From Bartonella tamiae Th239 (GTDB lineage Bacteria > Pseudomonadota > Alphaproteobacteria > Rhizobiales > Rhizobiaceae), in the NCBI RefSeq assembly GCF_000278275.1, contig NZ_JH725147.1:1104849-1168848 (forward strand): a stretch of DNA of 64,000 bases. Direction: 5' to 3'. The notes beneath the pieces were generated by a model, which was not told the origin of the DNA, made no database searches, and saw only the letters and a list, made by a program, of their open reading frames with translations. A program made the translations under genes and the position numbers. This document shows, piece by piece, positions 55,427 to 64,000 of this stretch; positions within the stretch are counted from its first letter, which is position 1, and each line of letters opens with the position of its first letter.

Positions 55427-56311
55427 ATGCTCAAGGGAGCGCTGAGTGCACTTATCACACCTTTTGATGAGAATGGAAATGTTGATGAAACAACGTTTTG
55501 TCAATTTGTCGAATGGCAGATTGGACAGGGGATAAATGGTGTTGTTCCAGTTGGCACAACTGGTGAATCACCAACACTAAGCCATGACGAACATAAGTGT
55601 GTGGTTGAATTGTGTGTAAAGCAGGTTGCAAAACGTATTCCCGTTATCGCTGGGGCAGGTAGCAATAGTACGCTTGAAGCTGTTGAATTAGCAAAACATG
55701 CACAAGCTGCAGGTGCAGATGCTGTTTTGGTTGTTTCCCCTTATTATAATAAGCCGAGCCAGAAGGGGCTTTACACCCATTTTTCAACGATTGCACAAGC
55801 GGTTTCCATACCTATCATCATTTATAATATTCCCGGGCGTTCCATTGTCGACGTGAATGTTGAAACAATGGCAAAGCTTTGCCATGATTTTAAAACGATC
55901 ATTGGTGTAAAAGACGCAACATGTAAAGTTGAACGGGTAAGTGAACAACGTGAAAAATGTGGTCACGAGTTCATCCAATTGTCTGGTGATGATAACACAG
56001 CATTAGGTTTTAATGCACATGGTGGGGTGGGTTGTATTTCTGTTACATCGAATATAGCACCAAAATTATGCGCACAAATGCAACAGGCTTGCCAAAATGG
56101 TGATTACGCAAAGGCTCGCAAGATTAATGATCTTCTGGCGCCGCTTCATCGTTCTTTGTTTATTGAGCCTAATCCGGCAGGTGTTAAATATGCTGCGAAA
56201 AAACTGGGTTTGAGTTCAGACTATGTTCGCTCTCCCATGGTAATGCTTGAGGAAAGCACTAAAAAAACTATAGATGACGCGTTGCGTCATGCAGGTCTTG
56301 TAAAAGAATAA
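55427..56311 (+). CDS. dapA: 4-hydroxy-tetrahydrodipicolinate synthase DapA
   Basis: This 294-residue aldolase has [21 protein letters not shown] and the Schiff-base lysine in [10 protein letters not shown]. It condenses pyruvate with aspartate semialdehyde for lysine and meso-diaminopimelate synthesis. ATG 55427 is chosen because CGGAG lies six bases upstream and [13 protein letters not shown] is the typical start; a longer frame from 55340 has no support. It is followed by smpB after 21 bases. Confidence 0.96.
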   Translation: MLKGALSALITPFDENGNVDETTFCQFVEWQIGQGINGVVPVGTTGESPTLSHDEHKCVVELCVKQVAKRIPVIAGAGSNSTLEAVELAKHAQAAGADAVLVVSPYYNKPSQKGLYTHFSTIAQAVSIPIIIYNIPGRSIVDVNVETMAKLCHDFKTIIGVKDATCKVERVSEQREKCGHEFIQLSGDDNTALGFNAHGGVGCISVTSNIAPKLCAQMQQACQNGDYAKARKINDLLAPLHRSLFIEPNPAGVKYAAKKLGLSSDYVRSPMVMLEESTKKTIDDALRHAGLVKE

Positions 56312-56332
56312 GAAAGTTGCCATTTTGCGCTT

Positions 56333-56809
56333 ATGAATAAAAAAAACACAGGATCAGCGCGCAAAATTCTTGCAGATAATCGCAAGGCGCGTTTTAATTT
56401 TGAAATTCTTGATACGTTTGAAGCTGGCTTGGTTTTGCATGGAACTGAGGTAAAGTCCTTGCGTGCTAATCATGCCAATATCGCAGAAAGTTATGCAAGC
56501 TTCGAAAATGGCGAATTTTGGCTTATCAATTCTTATATTCCCGAATATATACAAGGCAATCGCTTTAATCACGAACCAAGACGTTTGCGTAAACTTCTTG
56601 TATCTAAACGGGAAATGTCACGCTTGTTTCAATCTATTTCGCGCGATGGTATGACAGTAGTTCCCCTTAAATTATACTTTAATGATCGCGGGCGTGCAAA
56701 ACTTGAAATGGCTTTAGCCCGCGGTAAAAAATTACATGATAAGCGAGAAACAGAAAAAAAACGAGATTGGAACCGTGAAAAATCAAGATTATTGCGTGAT
56801 CGCGGCTAA
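56333..56809 (+). CDS. smpB: tmRNA-binding protein SmpB
   Basis: This 158-residue protein has [39 protein letters not shown] and a basic C-terminal tail ([19 protein letters not shown]) that occupies the decoding centre. It brings tmRNA to stalled ribosomes. It follows dapA in the same direction. The tmRNA gene is not in the window. Confidence 0.96.
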   Translation: MNKKNTGSARKILADNRKARFNFEILDTFEAGLVLHGTEVKSLRANHANIAESYASFENGEFWLINSYIPEYIQGNRFNHEPRRLRKLLVSKREMSRLFQSISRDGMTVVPLKLYFNDRGRAKLEMALARGKKLHDKRETEKKRDWNREKSRLLRDRG

Positions 56810-56877
56810 TATTACATGAACGCTGCAGTAGTGAATGTATAGTGTGTAAAACCGTTTAATATTTTTAGCGAACGAAT

Positions 56878-57534
56878 TTAAGAAGAGCGTGTTTGTAAAT
56901 AATTTTGTACAGATGCAAAAATATCATGAAACATATCTTCGCTTAAACGTCCCGTATTTGTGTTGTAGCGTGAACAATGATAGCTGGAAAATATGCGTAA
57001 ACGACCGATATTTGTTATTTTTCCGTGGCCAAATGGATGTGCGTTAATTTTTTCTCCTAGAGCTTTTATGGTTGATTGATGGGCGATTGTTCCAAGTGTT
57101 ATAACTGCACTTAAATGAGGCAAATTTTTCAAAAGAGGTGAGAAAAATTGTTGACACGTATTTATTTCATTGCCTAATGGTTTATTCTCAGGTGGCACAC
57201 ATCGCACCGCATTGACGATTGTTGTGTCAATCAGTTGAAGACTATCATCAGGGCGCGCATCAAACTGTCCTGTTGCAAATCCAAATTTTTTTAATGATGA
57301 ATAAAGAAGAACACCCGCATAGTCACCCGTAAAAGGTCGACCTGTTCGATTGGCACCACGCAGTCCTGGTGCTAGTCCAACAATTAAAAGGCGCGTTGTA
57401 TCAATGCCAGACTGCGGTAAAAAAGGCTTAACAGGTGCATTATACCATTGCGGTTCTGTTAATCGCCACTGAGCAATAAATGCATGAAGGCGTGGGCATA
57501 AAGAACAGTTCAAAGATGGTTCTGGATAAGACAT
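56878..57534 (-). CDS. Type-5 uracil-DNA glycosylase (UdgB)
   Basis: This 218-residue protein carries the family-5 motif GLAPGLRGANRTGRPFTGDYAG and the second motif HCSRYNTNTGRL. Four cysteines remain in the 4Fe-4S pattern: CSLC at the N-terminus, one in VRCVPPENKP, and one in CQQFF. It removes uracil and some deaminated bases from DNA. It is complete and starts at the first ATG. It is convergent with smpB. Together with the protein at 29.0 kb it makes two uracil glycosylases in this window. Confidence 0.9.
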   Translation of the reverse strand: MSYPEPSLNCSLCPRLHAFIAQWRLTEPQWYNAPVKPFLPQSGIDTTRLLIVGLAPGLRGANRTGRPFTGDYAGVLLYSSLKKFGFATGQFDARPDDSLQLIDTTIVNAVRCVPPENKPLGNEINTCQQFFSPLLKNLPHLSAVITLGTIAHQSTIKALGEKINAHPFGHGKITNIGRLRIFSSYHCSRYNTNTGRLSEDMFHDIFASVQNYLQTRSS

Positions 57535-57572
57535 GATTTTTTAAAGCCATTATAAATAACGATGAACATAAG

Positions 57573-58160
57573 TTAGAGTTCATCGTCAAATTCATCATCA
57601 TCGTCATATGCAAAAATGTTTTGCTCTTTTTCCGAAGGATCTCTGCCGATTTCTTTTTTCAAACTTGTCAATTCAATGAAATGATCGGCTTGGCGGCGTA
57701 AATCATCAGATATCATTGATGGCTGTGTTGTCAATGTTGAAACAACACTCACCTTACGTCCACGTCTTTGAAGAGCTTCAACAAGTGATCGAAAATCACC
57801 ATCACCGGAAAATATTACAAAATGATCAATACTGTCTGCAAGTTCCATTGCATCGACAGCCAATTCAATATCCATATTGCCTTTAATTTTTCTTCTTCCA
57901 GATATATCGGTAAATTCACGAGCGTGTTTTGTGATTACACGATAACCATTATAATCAAGCCAGTCGATCAAAGGTCGTATAGAAGAATATTCTTGATCTT
58001 CAATTAAAGCGGTATAGTAGTATGCACGCAGCAAATAACCACGATTTTGGAACGCTTTTAAAAGCTTACGATAATCAATATCAAAACCAATGGTTTTGGA
58101 TGTGGCATAAAGATTGGCGCCATCAATAAAGAGGGCGATTTTTTCGCGGGAATCAAACAT
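57573..58160 (-). CDS. LabA-like NYN domain protein
   Basis: This 195-residue protein has the PIN-like NYN fold: ALFIDGANLYATSK at the start, the acidic residues in IKGNMDIELAVDAM, and FSGDGDFRSLVEALQRRGRKVSVVS. The conserved acidic cluster suggests metal-dependent RNA cleavage, but the family's physiological role is mostly unknown. The C-terminal tail is very acidic (DDDDEFDDEL). It is divergent from rpoZ. Confidence 0.85.
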   Translation of the reverse strand: MFDSREKIALFIDGANLYATSKTIGFDIDYRKLLKAFQNRGYLLRAYYYTALIEDQEYSSIRPLIDWLDYNGYRVITKHAREFTDISGRRKIKGNMDIELAVDAMELADSIDHFVIFSGDGDFRSLVEALQRRGRKVSVVSTLTTQPSMISDDLRRQADHFIELTSLKKEIGRDPSEKEQNIFAYDDDDEFDDEL

Positions 58161-58341
58161 TTTAAATATCCATTTCGCTGTTGAGCATAATATAAAAAAT
58201 ATGGTTTTAAATTATGACAGGTTTGAATGATTGCCAAGTTAAAAATTCAACGTTCTTCATCAGTTTTTCTTGTTTTTTTGAATAAAAGTGTTTATAGATT
58301 GATCATATTTATCCATTTCTAAATTTTAGGAAAGGGGCATT

Positions 58342-58740
58342 ATGGCCCGCGTAACAGTAGAAGATTGTATTGATAAGGTTGATAACCGCTTTGAGTTGGT
58401 GCTTTTAGCGGGTCACCGTGCTCGTCAAATATCACAGGGTGCACAAATAACGGTTGACCGTGATAATGATAAAAACCCAGTTGTCGCTTTGCGTGAAATT
58501 GCTGATGAAACATTATCTCCGGCTGATTTGAAGGAAGATTTGATTCATTCCTTACAAAAACATGTTGAAGTTGATGAGCCAGAGGTTGCACCTGAATTAA
58601 TTGAAGGTAATGTTGAAATCGATGCGGTTTTTGGCACACATAATGAGAATGCAAACGTCTCTTTCGATCATATGTCTGAAGATGAGCTTTTGGCTGGTAT
58701 TGAAGGGCTTGTTGCTCCAGAAAAGAGTGATGATTACTAA
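58342..58740 (+). CDS. rpoZ: RNA polymerase omega subunit
   Basis: This 132-residue protein has the omega core: [31 protein letters not shown] and then [15 protein letters not shown]. The acidic C-terminal extension is typical of alphaproteobacteria. It aids assembly of RNA polymerase and often neighbours the ppGpp synthetase gene, as here. The ATG at 58342 follows an AGGAAAGGGG site. An intrinsic terminator follows. Confidence 0.96.
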   Translation: MARVTVEDCIDKVDNRFELVLLAGHRARQISQGAQITVDRDNDKNPVVALREIADETLSPADLKEDLIHSLQKHVEVDEPEVAPELIEGNVEIDAVFGTHNENANVSFDHMSEDELLAGIEGLVAPEKSDDY

Positions 58741-58761
58741 GATTCATATTTTTTTATGATG

Positions 58762-58791
58762 ATGCGCTTCTCAATGGAGGCGCATTTTTTT
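58762..58791 (+). terminator. Intrinsic terminator of rpoZ
   Basis: ATGCGC (58762-58767) pairs with GCGCAT (58780-58785), and the stem continues inward with G-U pairs to a CAAT loop. A run of eight T follows. It ends rpoZ 22 bases after the stop, so rsh has its own promoter. Confidence 0.88.
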
Positions 58792-58915
58792 TGCTTATAT
58801 TTTACATATAGGCATATTATCGACATATAAGTATTAGATAATAAATAAAATGTCGCATAAAATAAAATTTTGCCCAAATAAGCTATTTTAAAAGAAAATA
58901 TAGGAGAGTATCGCC

Positions 58916-61144
58916 ATGATGCGTCAGTATGAGCTTGTTGAGCGTGTGCAACGTTACAAGCCTGACGTCAATGAGGCTTTGCTAAATAAAGCATATATTT
59001 ATGCGATGAAAAAGCATCGTGACCAAAAACGTGCTACAGGGGATCCCTATTTTTCTCATCCTTTAGAAGTTGCGGCCATATTGACTGATATGCGCCTTGA
59101 TGAGGCGACAATTGCTGTTGCTCTATTGCATGATACGATTGAAGATACAAATGCAACACGCGCTGAAATTGATCAAATTTTTGGCAGTGAGATTGGTCAA
59201 TTGGTTGAAGGTTTAACCAAATTAAAAAAACTTGATCTTGTTTCAAAAAAAGCTGTTCAGGCTGAAAATTTACGCAAATTATTAATTGCCATTTCACAAG
59301 ATGTGCGCGTACTTTTGGTTAAATTAGCTGATCGCTTACACAATTTGCGTACATTAGGCATTATGCGTGATGATAAGCGCCGTCGCATTGCTGAAGAAAC
59401 AATGGATATATACGCACCCTTGGCAGCCCGAATGGGAATGCAGGATATGCGTGAAGAATTGGAAAATTTATCCTTTTTTTATCTGAATCCTGAAGCATAT
59501 CGTGCTGTTACAGACCGGCTTGCAAACCTTATGGTGCATAATCGCGATTTGCTTTCGACGATTGAAAATGATCTGACAACGTTATTTACAAAACACGGCA
59601 TTAAAGCTCATGTAAAAAGTCGTCAAAAAAAGCCTTATTCGGTTTTCAAGAAAATGGAAACCAAGGCTTTATCATTTGAACAATTGTCTGACATTTTTGG
59701 TTTTCGTGTTATTGTTGATACGATGGAAGAGTGTTATGCAGCCCTTGGCGTTATTCATACGACATGGTCGATTGTGCCGGGGCGTTTTAAAGATTATATT
59801 TCAATCCCAAAACAGAATGATTATCGTTCAATTCATACAACAATTGTTGGTCCTTCGCGTCAACGTGTAGAATTACAAATTAGAACACGTGCAATGGATG
59901 ATATCGCTGAATACGGAGTAGCCGCGCATTCGATTTATAAAGAGCATGGATCACGTTATAAATCCTCAAAAATTTCAAATGAAACTAATGCCTATGCGTG
60001 GTTACGACAAACGATTCAATCTTTATCCGAAGGCGACAATCCAGAAGAATTTTTGGAGCATACTAAGTTAGAATTGTTTCAAGACCAAGTTTTTTGTTTC
60101 ACACCAAAAGGTCGTTTGATCGCTTTGCCAAGGGGCGCCACTCCAATTGATTTTGCTTATGCGGTTCATACGGATATTGGCGATTCGTGTGTTGGAACAA
60201 AAATTAACGGACGGATTATGCCACTAATGACTGCGCTTAAAAATGGCGATGAAGTTGATATTATTCGTTCAAAAGCACAAATGCCGCCATCAGCATGGGA
60301 ATCTTTGGTGGTTACAGGTAAAGCGCGTGCCGCAATCAGACGCGCAACACGTTCTGCAGTACGTAAACAATATTCAGGTCTTGGAACACGTATTTTAGAA
60401 CGTACATTTGAACGTGCAGGAAAGGTCTTTTCCAAAGACGAAATAAAACAATTTTTACCCAGACTGGCGCGTAAAGATATTGCTGATGTGTTGGCAGCGG
60501 TTGGACGTGGCGAACTTTCATCAACGGATGTTTTGAAAGCGGCTTACCCTGATTATAAAGATATTAGAGTTACTAAAAATAGTCAGCTTAAGTCAGGTGA
60601 GCAAGGTTGGTTTAATATTCAAAATGCACAGGGCATGATTTTTAAAGTCCCAGAAAGCGAAAACCAGAATGCAGGTGGCGTGCAAGAAAAAAATCGTGCA
60701 TTACCGATTCGTGGTACCAACGGTGATATACCTGTGCGCTTTGCACCAGAAGGCGCGGTTCCAGGAGATAGGATTGTTGGTATTATGCAACCTGGTGCGG
60801 GTATTGTTATTTATCCAATACAATCATCTGCGTTAACTGCTTATGATGACCAACCAGAACGCTGGATTGATGTGCGTTGGGATATTGATGCTGCCATGAG
60901 TGAACGTTTTCCTGCACGTATAAATGTTTTAGCCATTAATACGCCTGGTTCCCTTGCTGATATTTCTAAAGCCATTGCCTCAAACGATGCAAATATTCAA
61001 AACTTGTCTATGGTACGTACGGCGCCAGATTTCACAGAAATTATTATTGATTTGGAAGTTTGGGACTTAAAACACTTGAATCGTATTCTTTCTCAGTTAA
61101 AAGAAGCAGGATCTGTAAGTACGGTTAGGCGTGTTAATAGCTAA
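58916..61144 (+). CDS. rsh: Bifunctional (p)ppGpp synthetase/hydrolase Rsh
   Basis: This 742-residue RelA/SpoT homolog has the HD hydrolase domain (SHPLEVAAILTDM and ALLHDTIEDT), a synthetase domain (VKSRQKKPYSVFKKM and FGFRVIV), a TGS domain (FTPKGRLIALPRGATPIDFAYAVHTDIG) and a C-terminal ACT domain (INVLAINTPGSLADISKAIA). It makes and breaks the stringent-response alarmone. All motifs for both activities are present, as expected for the single Rsh of this group. GGAGAG precedes the ATG. Confidence 0.96.
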   Translation: MMRQYELVERVQRYKPDVNEALLNKAYIYAMKKHRDQKRATGDPYFSHPLEVAAILTDMRLDEATIAVALLHDTIEDTNATRAEIDQIFGSEIGQLVEGLTKLKKLDLVSKKAVQAENLRKLLIAISQDVRVLLVKLADRLHNLRTLGIMRDDKRRRIAEETMDIYAPLAARMGMQDMREELENLSFFYLNPEAYRAVTDRLANLMVHNRDLLSTIENDLTTLFTKHGIKAHVKSRQKKPYSVFKKMETKALSFEQLSDIFGFRVIVDTMEECYAALGVIHTTWSIVPGRFKDYISIPKQNDYRSIHTTIVGPSRQRVELQIRTRAMDDIAEYGVAAHSIYKEHGSRYKSSKISNETNAYAWLRQTIQSLSEGDNPEEFLEHTKLELFQDQVFCFTPKGRLIALPRGATPIDFAYAVHTDIGDSCVGTKINGRIMPLMTALKNGDEVDIIRSKAQMPPSAWESLVVTGKARAAIRRATRSAVRKQYSGLGTRILERTFERAGKVFSKDEIKQFLPRLARKDIADVLAAVGRGELSSTDVLKAAYPDYKDIRVTKNSQLKSGEQGWFNIQNAQGMIFKVPESENQNAGGVQEKNRALPIRGTNGDIPVRFAPEGAVPGDRIVGIMQPGAGIVIYPIQSSALTAYDDQPERWIDVRWDIDAAMSERFPARINVLAINTPGSLADISKAIASNDANIQNLSMVRTAPDFTEIIIDLEVWDLKHLNRILSQLKEAGSVSTVRRVNS

Positions 61145-61240
61145 GTCATCTGTCCGCTCTTATATATCGGTTTGTCTCCAAACGACTTCAAGTGAAAATT
61201 AAATGGTGCATAGAAGATGCACTAAATTCAAAGGTGCGCG

Positions 61241-61819
61241 ATGAATACACAAGATGTGCTGGATATTTTTAGACAAGCAGGAGCCATTTTAGAGGGGCAT
61301 TTTATTTTGACGTCTGGTCGTCACAGTGGAACTTATATGCAAAAAGCGAAAGTGTTTATGCATGCCGATATGACTGAAAAATTATGCCGCAGTCTTGCAC
61401 AAAAAATTCAAAAAAATGTTATAGGTTCTATTGATTATTTAGTCGGGCCAGCCATAGGTGGACTGATCCCTGCTTATGAGACATCTCGCCATTTAGGTGT
61501 TCCCTCTATTTGGGTTGAGAGAGAAAATGGACAATTTCAATTGCGCCGATTTGATATAAAAAAGGGTGATCGTGTTGTGATCCTTGAAGATATTGTCACA
61601 ACGGGGCTCTCAATTCGTGAAACGATTGATGTGATGCGTAAGTTGGATGTCGATGTTGTTGCGGCGGCCTGTATCATTGATAGATCAGCTGGACATGTCG
61701 ATGTCGGCGTGCCTTTAATTGCGCTTGCTGAATATGAAGTGGCTTCTTATCCTGCAAATGATCTTCCACCTGAATTAGCGGCTATTCCTGCAATTAAACC
61801 TGGAAGTCGAACATTTTAA
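61241..61819 (+). CDS. pyrE: Orotate phosphoribosyltransferase
   Basis: This 192-residue enzyme has the PRPP-binding motif VVILEDIVTTGLSIRE, the loop GPAIGGLIPAYE, and FILTSGRHSGTYMQKAKV at the N-terminus. It makes orotidine monophosphate in pyrimidine synthesis. AAAGGTG precedes the ATG. It follows rsh after 96 bases, as in many relatives. The final PGSR segment is typical of the family. Confidence 0.94.
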   Translation: MNTQDVLDIFRQAGAILEGHFILTSGRHSGTYMQKAKVFMHADMTEKLCRSLAQKIQKNVIGSIDYLVGPAIGGLIPAYETSRHLGVPSIWVERENGQFQLRRFDIKKGDRVVILEDIVTTGLSIRETIDVMRKLDVDVVAAACIIDRSAGHVDVGVPLIALAEYEVASYPANDLPPELAAIPAIKPGSRTF

Positions 61820-61831
61820 ACAAACAATGAT

Positions 61832-61856
61832 AAGGTTTAATTGAAATTAAACTTTT
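61832..61856 (+). terminator. Weak hairpin after pyrE
   Basis: AAGGTTTAA (61832-61840) pairs with TTAAACTTT (61847-61855) with one G-U pair and a 6-base loop, then a single further T. The stem is mostly A-T pairs and the T run is short, so termination would be weak. Confidence 0.4.
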
Positions 61857-61918
61857 ATATTGTGTTGAGGCATAGATAAACGCATCCGCTCATATTCAAT
61901 ATTGATGTATGAACACCC

Positions 61919-63112
61919 TTATTGTTTCTTTTTGAATTTTGGTAAAAAAACAGCCACAAAACCTAAAAGCGGCATAAAGGAACACAACTCAAACATGGCT
62001 TGTGAGCCAATCATGTCCATAATACGACCAAGTGCAGCAGCAGATAAAGCACCAATGCCGAAAGAAAGACCAAAAAATAGTCCTGCAACAGTTCCGATTT
62101 TTCCTGACATAAGTTCTTGAGCAAAGACAACAATTGCAGGAAATGCCGATGCTAATATCATGCCAATAATGACAGTTAAGATCGCCATGATGGGTAGGTT
62201 GACATAAGGTAGAAGAACGGTGAAAGGTAAAACACCGAGGATGGACACCCATATCACTGTACGGGCACCAATTTTATCGCCAATTGGTCCACCAAAAACT
62301 GTACCGATCGCAATACCGCCTAGATATAGGAAAAGCAACAATTGCGCTTGATGAAGTGAAATCTCAAATTTTTCTATCGTATAAAACATATAATAATTTG
62401 TCATGCTTGCCATATAGACATATTTTGCAAACATGAGGGATATAAGCACGATAAGAGCGCATTTGACTTGCGCGTTTGTTAGATGATGATGCACCGTAAT
62501 GCTTTTGCGTGCTGCACGCATTTTAAGATTTTGTGCAAACCAACGACTAACAAAAGAAAGCAAAATGATTCCTAAAAATGCTAAAATAGCAAGCCAGCCA
62601 ATGCGATTTTGTTGATAGATGAAAAGAGCGGCAATTAAAGGCCCCAAAGCAGCACCAGTATTTCCACCGACTTGAAATATCGATTGAGCAAAACCATGTT
62701 TGCCTCCGGATGCCAATCGCGCAACGCGAGAAGCTTCTGGGTGAAAAATGGATGAACCAAGACCAACAAAAACTGCACCGAATAAAAGCATCGAATAATC
62801 ATGTGCTGTAGCAAGCATGAGAAGCCCAATGAGTGTTGATGCAGAAGCAAAAGGAAGAGAATAGGGAAGAGGATGTTTATCAGTATAAAATCCGATTAGG
62901 GGTTGTAAAACAGAACCAGTCATTTGATATACAGCTGTTATAATACCAACTTGAAAAAAGCTAAGGTCATAATTTTTACGCAATATTGGATAAATTGCTG
63001 GTAACATAGATTGCATAACATCGTTTAGGAAATGAGCACAGCTAATTGTAATAATAATGGAAATGACTGTCATTTCTTGTGATTTGACATCATTTATGCG
63101 CATTTCATTCAT
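61919..63112 (-). CDS. MFS exporter, fosmidomycin-resistance (Fsr) type
   Basis: This 397-residue major-facilitator protein has twelve helices. It carries ISCAHFLNDVMQSMLPAIYPILRKNYDLSFFQVGIITAVYQ at the N-terminus, GLGSSIFHPEASRVAR in the first half, and GPIGDKIGARTVIW at the central loop motif. These are the hallmarks of the Fsr subgroup of drug exporters. The physiological substrate is not known. ATG 63112 is chosen as it directly precedes the first helix; the upstream frame would add a hydrophilic stretch. It is convergent with pyrE. Confidence 0.86.
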   Translation of the reverse strand: MNEMRINDVKSQEMTVISIIITISCAHFLNDVMQSMLPAIYPILRKNYDLSFFQVGIITAVYQMTGSVLQPLIGFYTDKHPLPYSLPFASASTLIGLLMLATAHDYSMLLFGAVFVGLGSSIFHPEASRVARLASGGKHGFAQSIFQVGGNTGAALGPLIAALFIYQQNRIGWLAILAFLGIILLSFVSRWFAQNLKMRAARKSITVHHHLTNAQVKCALIVLISLMFAKYVYMASMTNYYMFYTIEKFEISLHQAQLLLFLYLGGIAIGTVFGGPIGDKIGARTVIWVSILGVLPFTVLLPYVNLPIMAILTVIIGMILASAFPAIVVFAQELMSGKIGTVAGLFFGLSFGIGALSAAALGRIMDMIGSQAMFELCSFMPLLGFVAVFLPKFKKKQ

Positions 63113-63280
63113 GGTGTGCCCTTTTACATAAAATAATCTTAGGAAATCATTCCTATTTGCTACAAGAAAAGAAATGAAATAATTGTGGTATTTTGTGCAC
63201 AATTTTTTGATCATAAAGGATAATCGTGAAATACCATAATAAAGATTGTTTTCGGCTTTTACGACGTTTATGAGAGTGTC

Positions 63281-63877
63281 ATGTTGTTTCGACGTCGAAA
63301 ACCTATGACTTTTTTTGAACGTGTTCGTGTTTGGCTTTGGCCACGCAGCTCTTTTTCGCGTTCATTACGTTATATGGGAAAACGTATTTTGCGCATTCGT
63401 GCAACACCTCATCGAGTTGCCTTGGGGCTTGCTATTGGTGTGTTGGCAGGATGTTCGCCTTTATTTGGTTTGCATATCATTATAGCGCTTATTTTTGCTT
63501 GGATTCTACGTGGTAATATGGCTGCGGCTGCTTTGGGAACTTTGCTTTCCAATCCTTTAACGTTTTTTCCTATTGTCGCGGCTGATTATAAATTGGGCCA
63601 TAAAATGTTATCTTTATTTGGTCATGTTGATGAAATACCACTTTCTGAAATAAAATCTATGTTTGATGGAGTAACCTTATCGCAAGGATGGTCACTTTTA
63701 ATGGAAGCTTGGGATTCGGTGATGAAGCCAATGCTGCTTGGAGGTGCCATTTTAGGTCTTGCTTTGGGAGCAGTTGCCTATATTTTTGCATATAGAGCAA
63801 CATTTAATTTTCAAAAAAAACGTCATGAAAAAATGTCTGAAAAAAATCGTATGCGTTTACACAAACAGACAAAATAG
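63281..63877 (+). CDS. DUF2062 family membrane protein
   Basis: This 198-residue protein has the DUF2062 features [31 protein letters not shown] and [13 protein letters not shown], with three to four membrane helices and a basic C-terminal tail. The function is unknown. It lies 12 bases before acpS, a linkage common in this order, where acpS and lepB follow. The ATG at 63281 has a GAGAG site upstream. Confidence 0.87.
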   Translation: MLFRRRKPMTFFERVRVWLWPRSSFSRSLRYMGKRILRIRATPHRVALGLAIGVLAGCSPLFGLHIIIALIFAWILRGNMAAAALGTLLSNPLTFFPIVAADYKLGHKMLSLFGHVDEIPLSEIKSMFDGVTLSQGWSLLMEAWDSVMKPMLLGGAILGLALGAVAYIFAYRATFNFQKKRHEKMSEKNRMRLHKQTK

Positions 63878-63888
63878 GATCTTATTTG

Positions 63889-64000
63889 ATGATTATCGGA
63901 ATTGGTAATGACATGGTTGATATACGTCGGATTGAAAAAACATTGACCCGTCATGGACACCGTTTTACAGAACGCGTTTTTACACAGAAAGAACGCGATG
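63889..64000 (+). CDS. acpS: Holo-[acyl-carrier-protein] synthase, N-terminal part (partial)
   Basis: The first 37 residues ([19 protein letters not shown] and then [16 protein letters not shown]) are the conserved start of AcpS, with the metal-binding Asp in NDMVD and the segment FxxRVFTxxE. The enzyme attaches phosphopantetheine to acyl carrier protein. The gene runs past the right edge of the window, so the second catalytic motif is not visible. Confidence 0.93.
   Translation, partial: MIIGIGNDMVDIRRIEKTLTRHGHRFTERVFTQKERD

Noticed and set aside
1..64000. CRISPR arrays or long tandem repeats
   Set aside because: No regularly spaced direct repeats were seen by eye on either strand; short AT-rich repeats are too irregular.

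Overview
The window is AT-rich chromosomal DNA from an alphaproteobacterium of the Hyphomicrobiales (Rhizobiales). It is most likely Bartonella or a close relative. The evidence is the Omp43-type porin, the hutA / hemS-hutB-hutC-hmuV heme locus, and the rhizobial gene orders (mucR-sufE-DUF5330; ccmIEFH-degP-regulator pair-glnE-pleC-like-pepN; dapA-smpB; rpoZ-rsh-pyrE; DUF2062-acpS). The genus call is inference from gene content; no marker phylogeny was run. No CRISPR array, intact prophage or intact insertion sequence was seen.

Layout. 1-7.5 kb: the end of mucR, sufE, a DUF5330 protein, a soluble histidine kinase with a peptidoglycan-binding-domain protein, a DUF1491 protein, and a minus-strand operon of a class A penicillin-binding protein with a DUF1214/DUF1254 pair. 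7.7-10.8 kb: a feuN-feuP-feuQ-like signalling module and a small lipoprotein. 10.8-19 kb: the cytochrome c maturation operon ccmI-ccmE-ccmF-ccmH, then degP and a second two-component pair. 19-28 kb: glnE, an O6-alkylguanine methyltransferase, a PleC-like kinase and pepN. 28-33.2 kb: a DMT permease, a family-4-like uracil-DNA glycosylase, a three-gene cluster (acyl-CoA-dehydrogenase fold, PIG-L deacetylase, NodS-like methyltransferase) and a LysE-type exporter. 33.7-35.2 kb: an aminotransferase pseudogene with three in-frame stops, then a DUF423 gene. 35.7-39 kb: thiO-thiS-thiG-thiE-thiD. 39-42.2 kb: a decayed IS5-like transposase, the porin and tRNA-Ser(GCU). 42.7-45.1 kb: a flavin monooxygenase with two AhpD/CMD-fold proteins. 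45.1-52.1 kb: the heme uptake and degradation locus. 52.4-64 kb: housekeeping genes (slt, dapA, smpB, type-5 UDG, NYN protein, rpoZ, rsh, pyrE), an Fsr-like exporter, DUF2062 and the start of acpS.

How the parts connect. The heme locus makes a full route: TonB-dependent receptor, periplasmic binding protein, ABC importer, and two heme-handling proteins (HemS and an IsdG-type monooxygenase divergent from the receptor gene). The thiamine operon covers thiazole formation, HMP phosphorylation and coupling, but thiC is not adjacent and no THI box was seen.

The least explained parts are two small clusters. One is the ACAD-fold / PIG-L / NodS-like trio, which looks like an amine- or aminosugar-modifying pathway. 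The other is the luciferase-like monooxygenase / CMD / AhpD trio, which sits next to a tRNA gene.
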